NCBI RefSeq assembly: GCF_029960665.1
Contig: NZ_JASBRB010000001.1
Location: 363,469-427,468 of the forward strand
Length of the DNA stretch: 64,000 bases
Direction: 5' to 3'
Source of the DNA: Pseudarthrobacter sp. AL07
GTDB lineage: Bacteria > Actinomycetota > Actinomycetes > Actinomycetales > Micrococcaceae
In this document: one piece after another, positions 1 through 8,208 of the stretch
Layout of the letters: each line of letters begins with the position of its first letter
Numbering within the stretch: position 1 is the stretch's first letter
Translations under genes and position numbers: made by a program
The notes under the pieces: generated by a model
What the model saw: only the letters and a program-made list of their open reading frames with translations
Databases searched by the model: none
What the model was told of the DNA's origin: nothing

Positions 1-617
1 GCCAGAACCTTGACAAGATCGGCATCTGGAATGCCGGCTGCGCCGCACCATCCGAGCCGAACGGCAATGGTCAGGGCGATCACAAGATCACCATCTGCCA
101 CGCCACCGGCTCGGACAAGAACCCGTACGTGCCGGTAACGATCGCCCTGCAGGGGCTCAACGGCCACGCCAACGCCAACCACCAGGACTCGGAAGACATC
201 ATCCCGCCGAACAACGGCAAGGTGCTGCCTGCAGGCCTGAACTGGATGGGTGAAGGGCAGGCAACGTATAACAACGGTTGCGTGCCCACAACAGTGCCGC
301 CAGTAGTGCCGCCTGTCGTCCCTCCGGTGGTTCCTCCGGTGGTTCCTCCGGTGGTCCCGCCTGTGGTGCCGCCGGGCGTAACGACAGTTGTACCGGGTAA
401 TCCCAGTGGGGCAGTTGTCGGAACGACGGCCGGTCGTGGGGCCGTAGCTGCCAACAACCCTGGCTTCAATGTCCAGACTGCAGTGGCAGGTTCCACTGAC
501 GTTGCCGTTGCCCCTTGGGCCGCCGGCATCGTGATGATGCTGCTCGCTGCAGTGGCAGTGGCTGCCCGGAAGACGCTGGCAGCCAGCGGTACCGTATCCC
601 GGCCCTGGAAGGAGTGA
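1..617 (+). CDS. Cell-surface protein, C-terminal part (5' truncated by the window edge)
   Basis: The frame is open from the left edge, so the N-terminus is outside the window. The visible part contains a module reading KITICHATGSDKNPYVPVTI...GLNGHANANHQDSEDIIP, a CHATG-type domain common in secreted actinobacterial surface proteins. It is followed by a Pro-Val repeat stalk (about seven VPPV units), a linker with the motif GFNVQT (462-479), and one transmembrane helix ending in a short basic tail (AARKTLAASGTVSRPWKE). No LPXTG motif is present. The next gene is a sortase, so this protein may be its substrate; that is inference. Topology suggests a cell-envelope protein facing outward. Confidence is high that it is a real surface protein and low for any specific function. 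Confidence 0.8.
   Translation, partial: QNLDKIGIWNAGCAAPSEPNGNGQGDHKITICHATGSDKNPYVPVTIALQGLNGHANANHQDSEDIIPPNNGKVLPAGLNWMGEGQATYNNGCVPTTVPPVVPPVVPPVVPPVVPPVVPPVVPPGVTTVVPGNPSGAVVGTTAGRGAVAANNPGFNVQTAVAGSTDVAVAPWAAGIVMMLLAAVAVAARKTLAASGTVSRPWKE
291..376 (+). repeat. Tandem PPVV-encoding repeat in the surface protein
   Basis: Imperfect tandem repeat, mostly of the unit CCGGTGGTTCCT and variants, encoding about seven VPPV units. It forms a rigid proline-rich spacer between the globular part and the membrane anchor. Such repeats vary in copy number between strains. Confidence 0.75.
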
Positions 618-733
618 CGCCGGGTCCTGGCGCCCGCAGTGGCGCTGTTTGAATCAACGGCGGGCGCCGTGGCCGCAAGGGCCCGGCGCCTGCCGGCAAA
701 CCGGGAAAATCCGACTGACAAGCGGGGGTAACC

Positions 734-1429
734 ATGTACAGCGGTGGAAGGCTCTTCACCGCCAAGAGCATTGTCTTTGTGGCGCTCTGTGGCGTGCTGG
801 CCTACCTGGCGTTCGCTTTTTTGCCATTCCTGGCCGGGCCGGGACAGTCGCCGAAGGTGACCGGGGTTGCTGTGCAGCCGACCGCCCAGGCTCCAACGCC
901 GTCCACCCCAGCGCCCTCCACGGACACCGGTGCTCCGGTCCCGGCCGGTCCGGTTCCGGCCGGTCCGGCAGCGTCGCCACCGCAGCGCCTGGTGTACCCG
1001 GCCGCAGACATCGATGTGGTGGTCCATCCGCTCAAACCAACCGGCGAGGACCAGGCCACTCAAACTATCGTGCCGCCGCCCACCATGGACGGCTACTGGC
1101 TGTCGCCTTACGGTGTGCCCGGAGTGGGCTCGGTCAATACCACCTACATCGCCGGCCATAGCTGGGTGGACAGGGGCGCGCCGTTCAACCGGCTGAGTAC
1201 CAAGGCGGCGGCAGGTGACAGGCTGACAGTGGACACAGCCACGGGCGAAGTGGCCTACGTGGTGGATTCGGTGACTACCTACGTCAAGTCCGGCCTCAAG
1301 GACAGCCCCATATGGCAAGTGGCACCCAACAGGCTGGTCCTGATTTCCTGTTATACGGGTGATTTCTGGGGCACCAACGTGGTGGTGGTGGCCTCACCGG
1401 AGGACCCAGCCCTTCGTCTCAATAAATGA
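734..1429 (+). CDS. Sortase (class E/F-like), membrane anchored
   Basis: 231 aa. One N-terminal transmembrane segment (about residues 11-34) is followed by a Pro/Ala/Thr-rich stalk (45-85) and a sortase domain (about 90-222). The catalytic His is in YIAGHSWVDRGAPFNRL (His142) and the Cys in RLVLISCYTGDFWG (Cys206). Sortases cleave a sorting motif in secreted proteins and join them to the cell wall or to each other. The expected catalytic Arg 8-14 residues after the Cys is not seen: the stretch reads YTGDFWGTNVVVVA and the next Arg is at 228. A purine-rich SD (GCGGGGG) precedes the ATG. It lies 116 nt after the surface-protein gene, suggesting an enzyme-substrate pair. Confidence 0.85.
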   Translation: MYSGGRLFTAKSIVFVALCGVLAYLAFAFLPFLAGPGQSPKVTGVAVQPTAQAPTPSTPAPSTDTGAPVPAGPVPAGPAASPPQRLVYPAADIDVVVHPLKPTGEDQATQTIVPPPTMDGYWLSPYGVPGVGSVNTTYIAGHSWVDRGAPFNRLSTKAAAGDRLTVDTATGEVAYVVDSVTTYVKSGLKDSPIWQVAPNRLVLISCYTGDFWGTNVVVVASPEDPALRLNK

Positions 1430-1432
1430 GAC
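1416..1432. promoter_or_regulatory. Inverted repeat upstream of leuB, candidate LtbR-type operator
   Basis: Perfect inverted repeat GTCTCA-ATAAA-TGAGAC. It overlaps the sortase stop codon and ends 3 nt before the proposed leuB -35 box. A near-identical 6-5-6 element (GTCTCA-TTATC-TGAGAT, 13151-13167) sits in the ltbR/leuCD intergenic region. No T-tract follows, so a terminator role is less likely. Confidence 0.6.
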
Positions 1433-1435
1433 TGA

Positions 1436-1463
1436 TTGTCCGACATGCGGATGACCTTAATAT
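1436..1463 (+). promoter_or_regulatory. leuB promoter
   Basis: -35 TTGTCC (1436-1441), 16-nt spacer, -10 TAATAT (1458-1463). The predicted transcription start is at about 1470, only a few nucleotides before the leuB ATG at 1473, so the mRNA would be leaderless or nearly so. Confidence 0.6.
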
Positions 1464-1472
1464 TCTTGGAGC

Positions 1473-2525
1473 ATGAGCGCATCCACGATCAATCTCGCTG
1501 TCATTCCCGGTGACGGCATTGGCCCAGAGGTCATTGCCGAGGCACTGAAAGTCCTCGAAAAGGCTGTCGCCGCTGAAGGCGTTGTCCTCAAGCAGACCCA
1601 TTACAAGCTCGGCGCCGAGCACTGGCTGGCCACGGGCGAGACCCTTCCTGATGAAGTCCTTGCCGATCTGCGCACGCGGGACGCGATCCTCTTCGGTGCG
1701 GTCGGAGCCGCACCCGGCGACACCCGGATTCCGTCCGGCATCATCGAGCGGGAGATGCTGCTCAAGCTCCGCTTCAGCCTGGACCACTACGTCAACCTGC
1801 GGCCGTCGCGGCTATACGGAACGGTAGGCAGCCCGCTGGCGAATCCCGGCATCATCGATTTTATCGTCGTCCGCGAGGGAACCGAGGGGCCCTACGTGGG
1901 GAACGGTGGCTCCCTTCGCACCGGCACGCCCCACGAGGTGGCCACCGAGGTTTCACTGAACACGGCCTATGGCGTTGAGCGTGTTGTCCGTGACGCCTTC
2001 CGCCGCGCCAGTGCCCGCGAACGCAGGCATGTGACCCTGGTGCACAAGCACAACGTCCTGGTGTACGCAGGCCACCTGTGGAAACGCACCGTCGAGGCGG
2101 TGGCCCAGGAATTCCCCGAGGTCACCCACGATTACCTGCACGTCGATGCGGCCACCATCTTTATGGTCACCAACCCGTCCCGCTTCGATGTCATTGTCAC
2201 CGACAACCTGTTCGGCGACATCCTGACTGACCTTGCTGCAGCCATCACCGGCGGCATCGGCCTGGCGGCGTCCGGCAACATCAACATGGACCGTACTGCT
2301 CCGTCCATGTTTGAACCGGTCCACGGCTCGGCCCCGGATATCGCCGGCCAGCAGAAGGCCGATCCCACCGCGGCCATCCTGTCCGCAGTGCTCCTGCTGG
2401 ACCACCTCGGCTACACCGCCGCGGCCCGCAGGATTGAAGCTGCGGTGATCGCCGACGTCGAAACCCGCGACGGCGGCGCCCGCAGTACCAGCGCCGTGGG
2501 GGATGCCATCGCTGCAGCGCTCTAG
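1473..2525 (+). CDS. leuB: 3-isopropylmalate dehydrogenase
   Basis: 350 aa, normal length for actinobacterial LeuB. It oxidises and decarboxylates (2R,3S)-3-isopropylmalate to 2-oxoisocaproate with NAD+, the third step of leucine synthesis in the cytosol. Seen: N-terminal [15 protein letters not shown], substrate-binding Arg residues in [20 protein letters not shown], metal-binding Asp residues in [23 protein letters not shown], and the nucleotide-binding stretch [22 protein letters not shown]. It precedes ilvE but has its own promoter. A palindrome shared with the leuCD promoter just upstream suggests common control by the IclR regulator at 12.4-13.1 kb. A GGAG lies only 1 nt before the ATG, too close to act as a normal SD. 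Confidence 0.97.
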   Translation: MSASTINLAVIPGDGIGPEVIAEALKVLEKAVAAEGVVLKQTHYKLGAEHWLATGETLPDEVLADLRTRDAILFGAVGAAPGDTRIPSGIIEREMLLKLRFSLDHYVNLRPSRLYGTVGSPLANPGIIDFIVVREGTEGPYVGNGGSLRTGTPHEVATEVSLNTAYGVERVVRDAFRRASARERRHVTLVHKHNVLVYAGHLWKRTVEAVAQEFPEVTHDYLHVDAATIFMVTNPSRFDVIVTDNLFGDILTDLAAAITGGIGLAASGNINMDRTAPSMFEPVHGSAPDIAGQQKADPTAAILSAVLLLDHLGYTAAARRIEAAVIADVETRDGGARSTSAVGDAIAAAL

Positions 2526-2577
2526 ACCGTGCTCATGAGACTCGGTTAACCGGCGTAAGCTAGTTTCGAATCACCAA

Positions 2578-2608
2578 ATGCTGCCCTGCGGTTCAGTGCT
2601 GAACCACA
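2578..2608 (+). promoter_or_regulatory. ilvE leader element shared with leuC
   Basis: About 30 nt containing the perfect hairpin GGTTCAG-TG-CTGAACC (2590-2605). It aligns with 13191-13219 in front of leuC: both read ATGCWGCCCTGC, then GGTTCAGTG, then GAACCA. It lies between a possible -10 (TAAGCT, 2556-2561) and the ilvE SD. It could be an operator in the transcribed region or an RNA hairpin. Confidence 0.5.
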
Positions 2609-2637
2609 TTCAGAAGGCAGCCGATCGTGGAGGAACC

Positions 2638-3750
2638 ATGACTCAGACCGCCCATGGCGTCGAATTTAACCAGCAGCTCTCGGCAACCCCGAAGTCAGCT
2701 GAAGAGCGTGCAGCCATCCTGGCGAACCCGGGATTTGGCAACTACTTCACCGACCACACCGCCGTCGTCGACTACAGCGTCAACGAGCAAGGCGAAGGTG
2801 GCTGGCACACAGCACGCGTTGAGGCGTACGGACCCATCTCCCTGGACCCGTCCGCCGCGGTGCTGCACTACGGCCAGGAGATCTTCGAAGGCCTCAAGGC
2901 ATACCGCCACGCTGACGGCTCAATCTGGACCTTCCGCCCGGAGGCGAATGCGGCCCGCCTGAACAAGTCGGCCCGACGCCTGGCGCTGCCGGAACTGCCG
3001 GAGGAATACTTCCTGGGCGCCATCCGGGAACTTGTGCAGGCGGACAAGGAATGGGTTCCCGCCGGTGAGGGTGAGGCCCTGTACCTGCGCCCGTTCATGA
3101 TCGCCACGGAGGCGTTCCTTGGTGTCCGGGCAGCGCGTGAGGTGTCCTTCCGGGTGATCGCATCGCCCGCCGGCAACTACTTCGGCGGCGAGCTCAAGCC
3201 CGTGTCCATCTGGATCTCACGCGAGTACGCCCGCGCAGGCCGCGGCGGCACCGGTGCGGCCAAGTGCGGCGGCAACTACGCCGCCTCCCTGATCGCGCAG
3301 CAGGAAGCCGAAGCCAACGGCTGCAAGCAGGTGCTGTTCCTGGACCACTTCAACGATGACGCCGTGGAAGAGCTCGGCGGCATGAACGTATTCTTCGTGA
3401 TGAAGGACGGCTCACTGGTCACTCCGGCGTTGAGCGGCACCATCCTGGAAGGCGTGACCCGCATGTCCGTCATGCAGGTGGCCAAGGACATGGGCCGTGA
3501 AGTGACGGAGCGCAAGATCACCCTTGATGAATGGCGCGACGGCGTGGCCTCCGGCGAGATCACCGAGGTCTTTGCCTGCGGTACCGCAGCGGTGATCACG
3601 CCGATCGGGGTCCTGAAGGACACCACCGAATTCATCGGCTCCGCGGACGCGGCGGCGGGGGAAACCACCATGGCCATCCGCGAACAGCTCCTGGGCATCC
3701 AGACCGGAACCGCGCCGGATACCCACGGCTGGCTGACACGCCTGGCCTGA
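2638..3750 (+). CDS. ilvE: Branched-chain amino-acid aminotransferase
   Basis: 370 aa from the ATG at 2638, which has GGAGG 4 nt upstream. An in-frame ATG at 2578 has no SD and lies in the leader hairpin, so I reject it. The enzyme is a fold-type IV PLP transaminase of the BCAT family that interconverts leucine, isoleucine and valine with their 2-oxo acids, the last step of their synthesis. Seen: [43 protein letters not shown], the PLP lysine in [15 protein letters not shown], and [11 protein letters not shown] with a C-terminal [17 protein letters not shown] phosphate-binding loop. It is followed by the 65-bp palindrome at 3786. Nearby leuB and distant leuCD belong to the same pathway. Confidence 0.96.
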   Translation: MTQTAHGVEFNQQLSATPKSAEERAAILANPGFGNYFTDHTAVVDYSVNEQGEGGWHTARVEAYGPISLDPSAAVLHYGQEIFEGLKAYRHADGSIWTFRPEANAARLNKSARRLALPELPEEYFLGAIRELVQADKEWVPAGEGEALYLRPFMIATEAFLGVRAAREVSFRVIASPAGNYFGGELKPVSIWISREYARAGRGGTGAAKCGGNYAASLIAQQEAEANGCKQVLFLDHFNDDAVEELGGMNVFFVMKDGSLVTPALSGTILEGVTRMSVMQVAKDMGREVTERKITLDEWRDGVASGEITEVFACGTAAVITPIGVLKDTTEFIGSADAAAGETTMAIREQLLGIQTGTAPDTHGWLTRLA

Positions 3751-3785
3751 CCTCCACAACCCTGGCCACTACAACGCTGACCACT

Positions 3786-3850
3786 ACAACGCGGGGTCAC
3801 TTAGCGCCCATTAACCGCATCGGGACGGGCGCTAAGTGACCCCGCGTTGT
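3786..3850. repeat. 65-bp perfect palindromic element, copy A
   Basis: Two 24-nt arms (3786-3809 and 3827-3850) are exact reverse complements around a 17-nt loop. The core reads CAACGCGGGGTCACTTAG. A second copy with the same arm and loop lengths lies at 15328-15392 after leuD. No T-tract follows, so it resembles a REP-like dispersed repeat more than a simple terminator, although a transcript would fold strongly. Confidence 0.85.
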
Positions 3851-3942
3851 CCTTTAACTGCGGGCAGGTCCGTCCCAGTCGTTGGGCTCACCAGCCCTGG
3901 GGGTGCGGTTATTCCTCGCCGGCCGGATGCGAAGATGGTGCA

Positions 3943-4740
3943 GTGAACTCCACTTCGAGCGGCTCCCTCCACACCTGCAGCCCGCTTACGGCTTTCATCC
4001 TGGCGCCCAACCCCGGGCCTATGAGCCTGGACGGCACCAATTCGTACGTCATCTCTGCCCCCGGGTCCGGCGCATCTGTGGTGGTGGATCCGGGCCCTGC
4101 GGACGAAGGTCACCTGCGTCGCCTCGCGGACGCAGGCCCCGTGGAACTCATTCTGGTCACGCACCGGCATGCCGACCACACCGCGGGCTCCCTGCGGCTC
4201 CATGAGCTCACCGGAGCCCCGGTCCGCGCCGCCGATCCCCGGTACTGCCACGGCGGCGGCGAACCCCTTCAGGACGGTGAAACCATCCAGGCGGCTGGAG
4301 TGACGGTCCAGGTCCTGGCCACGCCGGGCCATACCTCCGATTCAGTCTGCTTCCATCTTCCCCACGACGGCCCCCACGGTTCAGTACTGACCGGCGACAC
4401 TATCCTGGGCAGGGGCACCACCATGCTGGACTACCCGGACGGCAGGCTGGGGGACTACCTCAGGTCCCTGGACCGGCTCGAAGCCCTTGGTCAGGCCGCC
4501 CTCCTGCCGGCCCACGGCCCGGTGCTGCCCTCCCTGGAGGCCATCACCCGCGCCTACCGCGAGCACCGGCAGGAGCGGCTGGCGCAGATCCGCGCAGCGC
4601 TGGCCCGGCTGGGCGGGGACGCCACGGTGGCGGACGTGGCAGACGCCGTGTACGCCGACGTCGACCCTTCCGTCCGGCGGGCGGCCGAAATGTCGGTTGC
4701 CGCGCAACTCGATTACCTCCGCCGGCTGCCCGGCACCTGA
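3943..4740 (+). CDS. Metallo-beta-lactamase-fold hydrolase (glyoxalase II / LACTB2-like)
   Basis: 265 aa from the GTG at 3943. GAAGAT ends exactly 6 nt upstream and no SD is seen, fitting a leaderless start; the longer frame back to 3847 runs into the palindrome. The binuclear zinc motif HxHxDH is in THRHADHTAG, and further ligands are in ATPGHTSDS (His), LTGDTILG (Asp) and LPAHGPVLP (His). The C-terminal 70 residues carry a helical domain (REHRQERLAQIRAAL...) like the winged-helix tail of LACTB2-type proteins. The substrate is not clear from sequence; thioester or RNA hydrolysis are both known in the family. It is a stand-alone transcription unit between ilvE and a FAH-family gene. Confidence 0.85.
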   Translation: MNSTSSGSLHTCSPLTAFILAPNPGPMSLDGTNSYVISAPGSGASVVVDPGPADEGHLRRLADAGPVELILVTHRHADHTAGSLRLHELTGAPVRAADPRYCHGGGEPLQDGETIQAAGVTVQVLATPGHTSDSVCFHLPHDGPHGSVLTGDTILGRGTTMLDYPDGRLGDYLRSLDRLEALGQAALLPAHGPVLPSLEAITRAYREHRQERLAQIRAALARLGGDATVADVADAVYADVDPSVRRAAEMSVAAQLDYLRRLPGT

Positions 4741-4796
4741 CCACAGGACCTGACGCAAAGCCAGGTGCCGCCGCTCAGGACGGTAGGCTGGAGACC

Positions 4797-5573
4797 ATGC
4801 GTATTGCCAGGTTTGTAGTCGATTCTGATCCCCTCTACGGCGTTGTTGAAGGTGAGCCCGGCAGTGAGGAAATCACTGTCATCAACGGCGACCCCTTCTT
4901 CAACGGGGTGGAGCGCACCCACGTCAAGCACAAGCTCGAAGACGTCCGGCTCCTGGCGCCGATCATTCCCCGCAGCAAGGTGATCGGCGTGGGCCGCAAC
5001 TTCGCCGAGCACGCCGCCGAACTGGGCAACGAAGTCCCGCAGCATCCGCTGCTGTTCCTGAAGCCGAACACCTCCGTCATCGGCCCCGGCGATCCCATTG
5101 TGCTGCCGGAATTCTCCGACGAGGTTTCGTTTGAGGCCGAGCTGTGTGTGGTCATCGGCCGGATCTGCAAGGACGTCCCCGAAGACCGGGTCGACGACGT
5201 CATCTTCGGCTACACCTGCGGCAACGACCTCACCGCCCGCGATGTCCAGAAAACGGACCTTCAGTGGGCCAGGGCCAAGGGCTTCGACACCTCGGCACCC
5301 CTCGGACCCTGGATCGAGACCGAGCTGGACACCGAAGACCTGGCCATCAAGGGCTGGCTCAACGGCGAACTGCGCCAGGACGGCAGCACCAGCCAGATGA
5401 TCCGCGGCGTCCGCGAAATCGTCTCCATCGTGTCCCGGGCCTTCACCCTGCTCCCCGGCGACGTCATCATGACAGGCACCCCGGCCGGCGTTGACGTTGT
5501 AACCGCGGGGGACCGCTATGACGTGGAGATCGAGGGCATCGGCCGCCTGTCCAACCCGGTGGTCCGCCGCTGA
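4797..5573 (+). CDS. Fumarylacetoacetate hydrolase family protein
   Basis: 258 aa. Seen: [35 protein letters not shown], the metal-binding acidic pair in [11 protein letters not shown], Asp in [15 protein letters not shown], and the C-terminal [12 protein letters not shown] loop. Members cleave C-C bonds or decarboxylate/isomerise 2-oxo acids such as acylpyruvates and oxaloacetate, with Mg2+ or Mn2+. The exact substrate cannot be told; acylpyruvase or 2-hydroxyhepta-2,4-diene-1,7-dioate isomerase-type activity are possible. A TAGGCT hexamer (4784-4789) ends 7 nt before the ATG with no SD, suggesting a leaderless mRNA. It sits just before gltX. Confidence 0.88.
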   Translation: MRIARFVVDSDPLYGVVEGEPGSEEITVINGDPFFNGVERTHVKHKLEDVRLLAPIIPRSKVIGVGRNFAEHAAELGNEVPQHPLLFLKPNTSVIGPGDPIVLPEFSDEVSFEAELCVVIGRICKDVPEDRVDDVIFGYTCGNDLTARDVQKTDLQWARAKGFDTSAPLGPWIETELDTEDLAIKGWLNGELRQDGSTSQMIRGVREIVSIVSRAFTLLPGDVIMTGTPAGVDVVTAGDRYDVEIEGIGRLSNPVVRR

Positions 5574-5593
5574 CGGGTAAAGTTGGAACCACT

Positions 5594-7108
5594 ATGACTA
5601 CTGCCTCCGCGCTGAACCCTGCCGCCATCCCGTCCGTCACTGCCGAAACCCCGGTCCGGGTGCGGTTCTGCCCGTCACCCACGGGCACCCCGCACGTGGG
5701 CCTGATCCGCACGGCGCTGTTCAACTGGGCCTATGCCCGGCACACCAAGGGCACGCTGGTTTTCCGCATCGAGGACACGGACTCCGCGCGGGACAGCGAG
5801 GAAAGCTACCATCAGCTGCTGGACGCGCTGAAGTGGTTGGGCATCACGTGGGACGAAGGTGTCGAGGTGGGCGGCCCGCACGAGCCGTACCGCCAGTCCC
5901 AGCGCAGCGACATCTACCAGGATGTCATCGCTCGTCTGAAGGCCGGCGGCCACATTTACGAGTCCTACTCCACGCCGGCTGAAATCGAAGCCCGCCACCG
6001 TGCGGCGTCCCGTGACCCCAAGCTGGGGTATGACGGGTTTGACCGGCACATCACCGAGGAACAGCTGGCCCAGTACAAGGCCGAAGGCCGCCAGGCCGTG
6101 CTGCGCCTGCGGATGCCGGACGAGGACCTCACCTTCAAGGACCTCGTCCGCGGCGAGATCACGTTCAAGGCAGGCTCCGTGCCGGACTTCGCGGTGGTCC
6201 GTGCCAACGGCGCGCCGTTGTACACGCTGGTGAACCCGGTGGACGATGCCCTGATGGGAATCACCCACGTGCTGCGCGGCGAAGACCTGCTCAGCTCCAC
6301 GCCCCGCCAGATCGCCCTGTACCGTGCCCTCTACGCCATCGGCGTGGCCGAGTACATGCCGGAGTTCGGCCACCTTCCCTACGTCATGGGCCAGGGCAAC
6401 AAGAAGCTCTCCAAGCGCGATCCCGAGTCCAGCCTGTTCCTGCACCGCGAACGCGGCTTTATCCCCGAGGGCCTGCTGAACTACCTGTCCCTGCTGGGCT
6501 GGTCGCTGAGCGCCGACGAGGACATCTTCACCGTCAAGCAGCTCGTGGAGCATTTCGATATCCACGATGTGCTGGCGAACCCGGCACGTTTTGACCTGAA
6601 GAAGGCAGAGGCCATCAACGGCACGCACGTCCGGCTGCTTGAGGCCGCCGATTTCCGTGCGCGCCTGGTGCCGTACCTCATGGCCGCGGGCCTGGTAGGG
6701 GAGATCCTCACCGACCGGGAGGAAGAGATCCTCACCGAGGCCGCACCCCTCGTCCAGGAGCGGATCACCCTGCTGGGGGAGGCCCCGGAGATGCTCGCCT
6801 TTTTGTTCAAGGCCGATGACGCGATCGACGTCGCAGAGGACGCCCGCAAGGGCCTGCCGGCCAACCTGACCGAAGTACTTGATTCCGCACTGGCGGCCCT
6901 TGAGCCTGTTCAGGACTGGAACCCGGAGGAGATCCAGGCGGCCCTGAAGCAGGCGCTCGTGGAGGACCTCGGGCTGAAGCCGCGGCTGGCCTTCGGTCCT
7001 GTGCGCACAGCCGTCTCCGGGCGCCGGATCTCCCCGCCGCTCTTCGAATCCATGGTGATCCTGGGCAAGGACTCGTCCCTGAGCCGGCTCCGCGCCTTCC
7101 GCGGCTGA
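5594..7108 (+). CDS. gltX: Glutamyl-tRNA synthetase (probably non-discriminating)
   Basis: 504 aa, class I synthetase. The HIGH-type signature is in [25 protein letters not shown] and the KMSKS-type signature in [22 protein letters not shown]. It charges tRNA-Glu and, in bacteria using the GatCAB route, also tRNA-Gln; the latter is family knowledge rather than seen here. tRNA-Gln and tRNA-Glu genes lie about 0.9 kb downstream. TAAAGT (5578-5583) with a very short leader suggests its own promoter after the FAH-family gene. The stop codon overlaps the HAD-hydrolase ATG (TGATG), indicating translational coupling. Confidence 0.97.
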   Translation: MTTASALNPAAIPSVTAETPVRVRFCPSPTGTPHVGLIRTALFNWAYARHTKGTLVFRIEDTDSARDSEESYHQLLDALKWLGITWDEGVEVGGPHEPYRQSQRSDIYQDVIARLKAGGHIYESYSTPAEIEARHRAASRDPKLGYDGFDRHITEEQLAQYKAEGRQAVLRLRMPDEDLTFKDLVRGEITFKAGSVPDFAVVRANGAPLYTLVNPVDDALMGITHVLRGEDLLSSTPRQIALYRALYAIGVAEYMPEFGHLPYVMGQGNKKLSKRDPESSLFLHRERGFIPEGLLNYLSLLGWSLSADEDIFTVKQLVEHFDIHDVLANPARFDLKKAEAINGTHVRLLEAADFRARLVPYLMAAGLVGEILTDREEEILTEAAPLVQERITLLGEAPEMLAFLFKADDAIDVAEDARKGLPANLTEVLDSALAALEPVQDWNPEEIQAALKQALVEDLGLKPRLAFGPVRTAVSGRRISPPLFESMVILGKDSSLSRLRAFRG

Positions 7109-7845
7109 TGTCCGCCACCGGCACCACCGCTGACGGAGTTCTGCAGACGCGCTTCGGGACCATCCGGGGCGTCCTGTTCGACATCGACGACACCCTGGTG
7201 GACCTCGAATACGCCATGACCACAGCCCTGCGCGAGGTCAGCGAGCACCTCCTGCCCGGTCTGGACCAGACCTCGTGGGAGCGTTTCGGCAGGATCTTCA
7301 CGCACGAGACCACCCACTATTACGACAGGTACCTGGCGGGGGAGCTGACCTTCAATGACCAGCGCCTCCTGCGGGGGCGCGCCGCTCTGGGGCACTTCGG
7401 GGTGGAACTTGCCGAGGGCGAAGAATCGCACGGGTGGCTCTCGGCCTACAGCCGGCTGCAGCCCAGCTATGTGCGGGCCTTCGCGGACGTGCTGCCGCTC
7501 CTGGACGTGCTGGACGCGGCCGGCATCCCCTACGGTGCCGTCAGCAACAACGTGCACGACTACCAGCGGGCAAAGCTCGACAGTGCCGGCCTGGAACGCG
7601 TCACGCGCCTGGTTGGCACGGACACGGTAGGCGTTGCCAAGCCCGAGCCGGCCATCTACCTCGAAGGAGTCCGGCTGCTGGGGACCGCACCGGAGGAAAC
7701 CCTCTATGTGGGGGACAACAGGATGCTGGATGCTGAAGGTTCGACGGCGGCGGGCCTGATCGGCGTCTGGCTCAACAGGGTGGGGGAGCCGGCGCCGGAT
7801 TTCACCGGCCACGAGGTCGGCTCGCTGTCGCAACTGACTTTATGA
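7108..7845 (+). CDS. HAD-superfamily hydrolase
   Basis: 245 aa. All HAD motifs are visible: motif I GVLFDIDDTLVD (nucleophile and acid Asp), motif II AVSNN, the lysine in GVAKPEPAIY, and motif III YVGDNRMLDAEGSTAAGL. The helical cap is between motifs I and II, as in subclass I phosphatases such as phosphoglycolate phosphatase-like proteins. The likely reaction is phosphate-ester hydrolysis; the substrate is unknown. The ATG overlaps the gltX stop by one base, so it is co-transcribed and translationally coupled with gltX. Confidence 0.9.
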   Translation: MSATGTTADGVLQTRFGTIRGVLFDIDDTLVDLEYAMTTALREVSEHLLPGLDQTSWERFGRIFTHETTHYYDRYLAGELTFNDQRLLRGRAALGHFGVELAEGEESHGWLSAYSRLQPSYVRAFADVLPLLDVLDAAGIPYGAVSNNVHDYQRAKLDSAGLERVTRLVGTDTVGVAKPEPAIYLEGVRLLGTAPEETLYVGDNRMLDAEGSTAAGLIGVWLNRVGEPAPDFTGHEVGSLSQLTL

Positions 7846-7900
7846 CCGCCGGGCGCGCGTTCGTTGCAGGGCTTCGGCACCCAAGCCGTCAGCGCCGATT

Positions 7901-7929
7901 TGTGCCAGCCCAAAGTCTCGGGTAAAGTA
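7901..7929 (+). promoter_or_regulatory. Promoter of the tRNA-Gln/tRNA-Glu unit
   Basis: -35 TTGTGC (7901-7906), 17-nt spacer, -10 TAAAGT (7924-7929). The predicted start is at about 7936, giving a 5' leader of about 58 nt before tRNA-Gln. Confidence 0.6.
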
Positions 7930-7993
7930 ATTTCTCGTGCTGAGGCGCACGGAGCGCGGCTTGAAGCCCGAAACTCCGGCCCGAAAGTATCAT

Positions 7994-8065
7994 TGGGATA
8001 TGGTGTAATTGGCAACACTACGGTTTCTGGTACCGTCATTCTAGGTTCGAGTCCTGGTATCCCAG
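7994..8065 (+). tRNA. tRNA-Gln (anticodon CTG)
   Basis: 72 nt cloverleaf. The 7-bp acceptor stem pairs TGGGATA (7994-8000) with TATCCCA (8058-8064), followed by discriminator G. The anticodon stem ACGGT/ACCGT holds CTG at 8027-8029, which reads CAG codons. The T-arm contains GGTTCGAGTCC. The 3' CCA is not encoded. Confidence 0.95.
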
Positions 8066-8208
8066 CTCTGTTTGGTCGCAGGCTAACCGCGGCAAATCAG
8101 TGGTTTCAGATCGGTTCGCCGATTTGAAACGCGCGCTGAGTGTATGAAATACTCACTTAGCAAACCGGCCTGGCGCCGGTTGGAAGTGAAAACTTCCTGG
8201 AAGTACGC
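8066..8208 (+). other. Structured spacer between tRNA-Gln and tRNA-Glu
   Basis: The 143-nt spacer holds four consecutive inverted repeats: 8103-8130 (12-bp arms with a TTCG loop and one G-U pair), 8137-8155 (TGAG..CTCA with a bulge), 8163-8181 (AACCGGC..GCCGGTT) and 8182-8197 (GGAAGT-GAAA-ACTTCC). None is followed by a T-tract, so they are not terminators. They may guide processing of the precursor or form a small stable RNA. Confidence 0.6.

Noticed and set aside
629..668. GGCGCCCGC..GCGGGCGCC inverted repeat after the surface-protein gene as a terminator
   Set aside because: The loop is 22 nt and no T-tract follows; it is weak evidence in such GC-rich DNA.
80..1318. 412-codon open frame on the minus strand
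   Set aside because: It is antisense to the surface-protein and sortase genes, has low-complexity Gly-Thr runs from the Pro-Val repeat, and no recognisable domain. It follows from high GC content.
2578..2637. ilvE starting at the upstream in-frame ATG (20 extra residues)
   Set aside because: No SD before 2578, the segment is part of the leader hairpin shared with leuC, and the ATG at 2638 has GGAGG.
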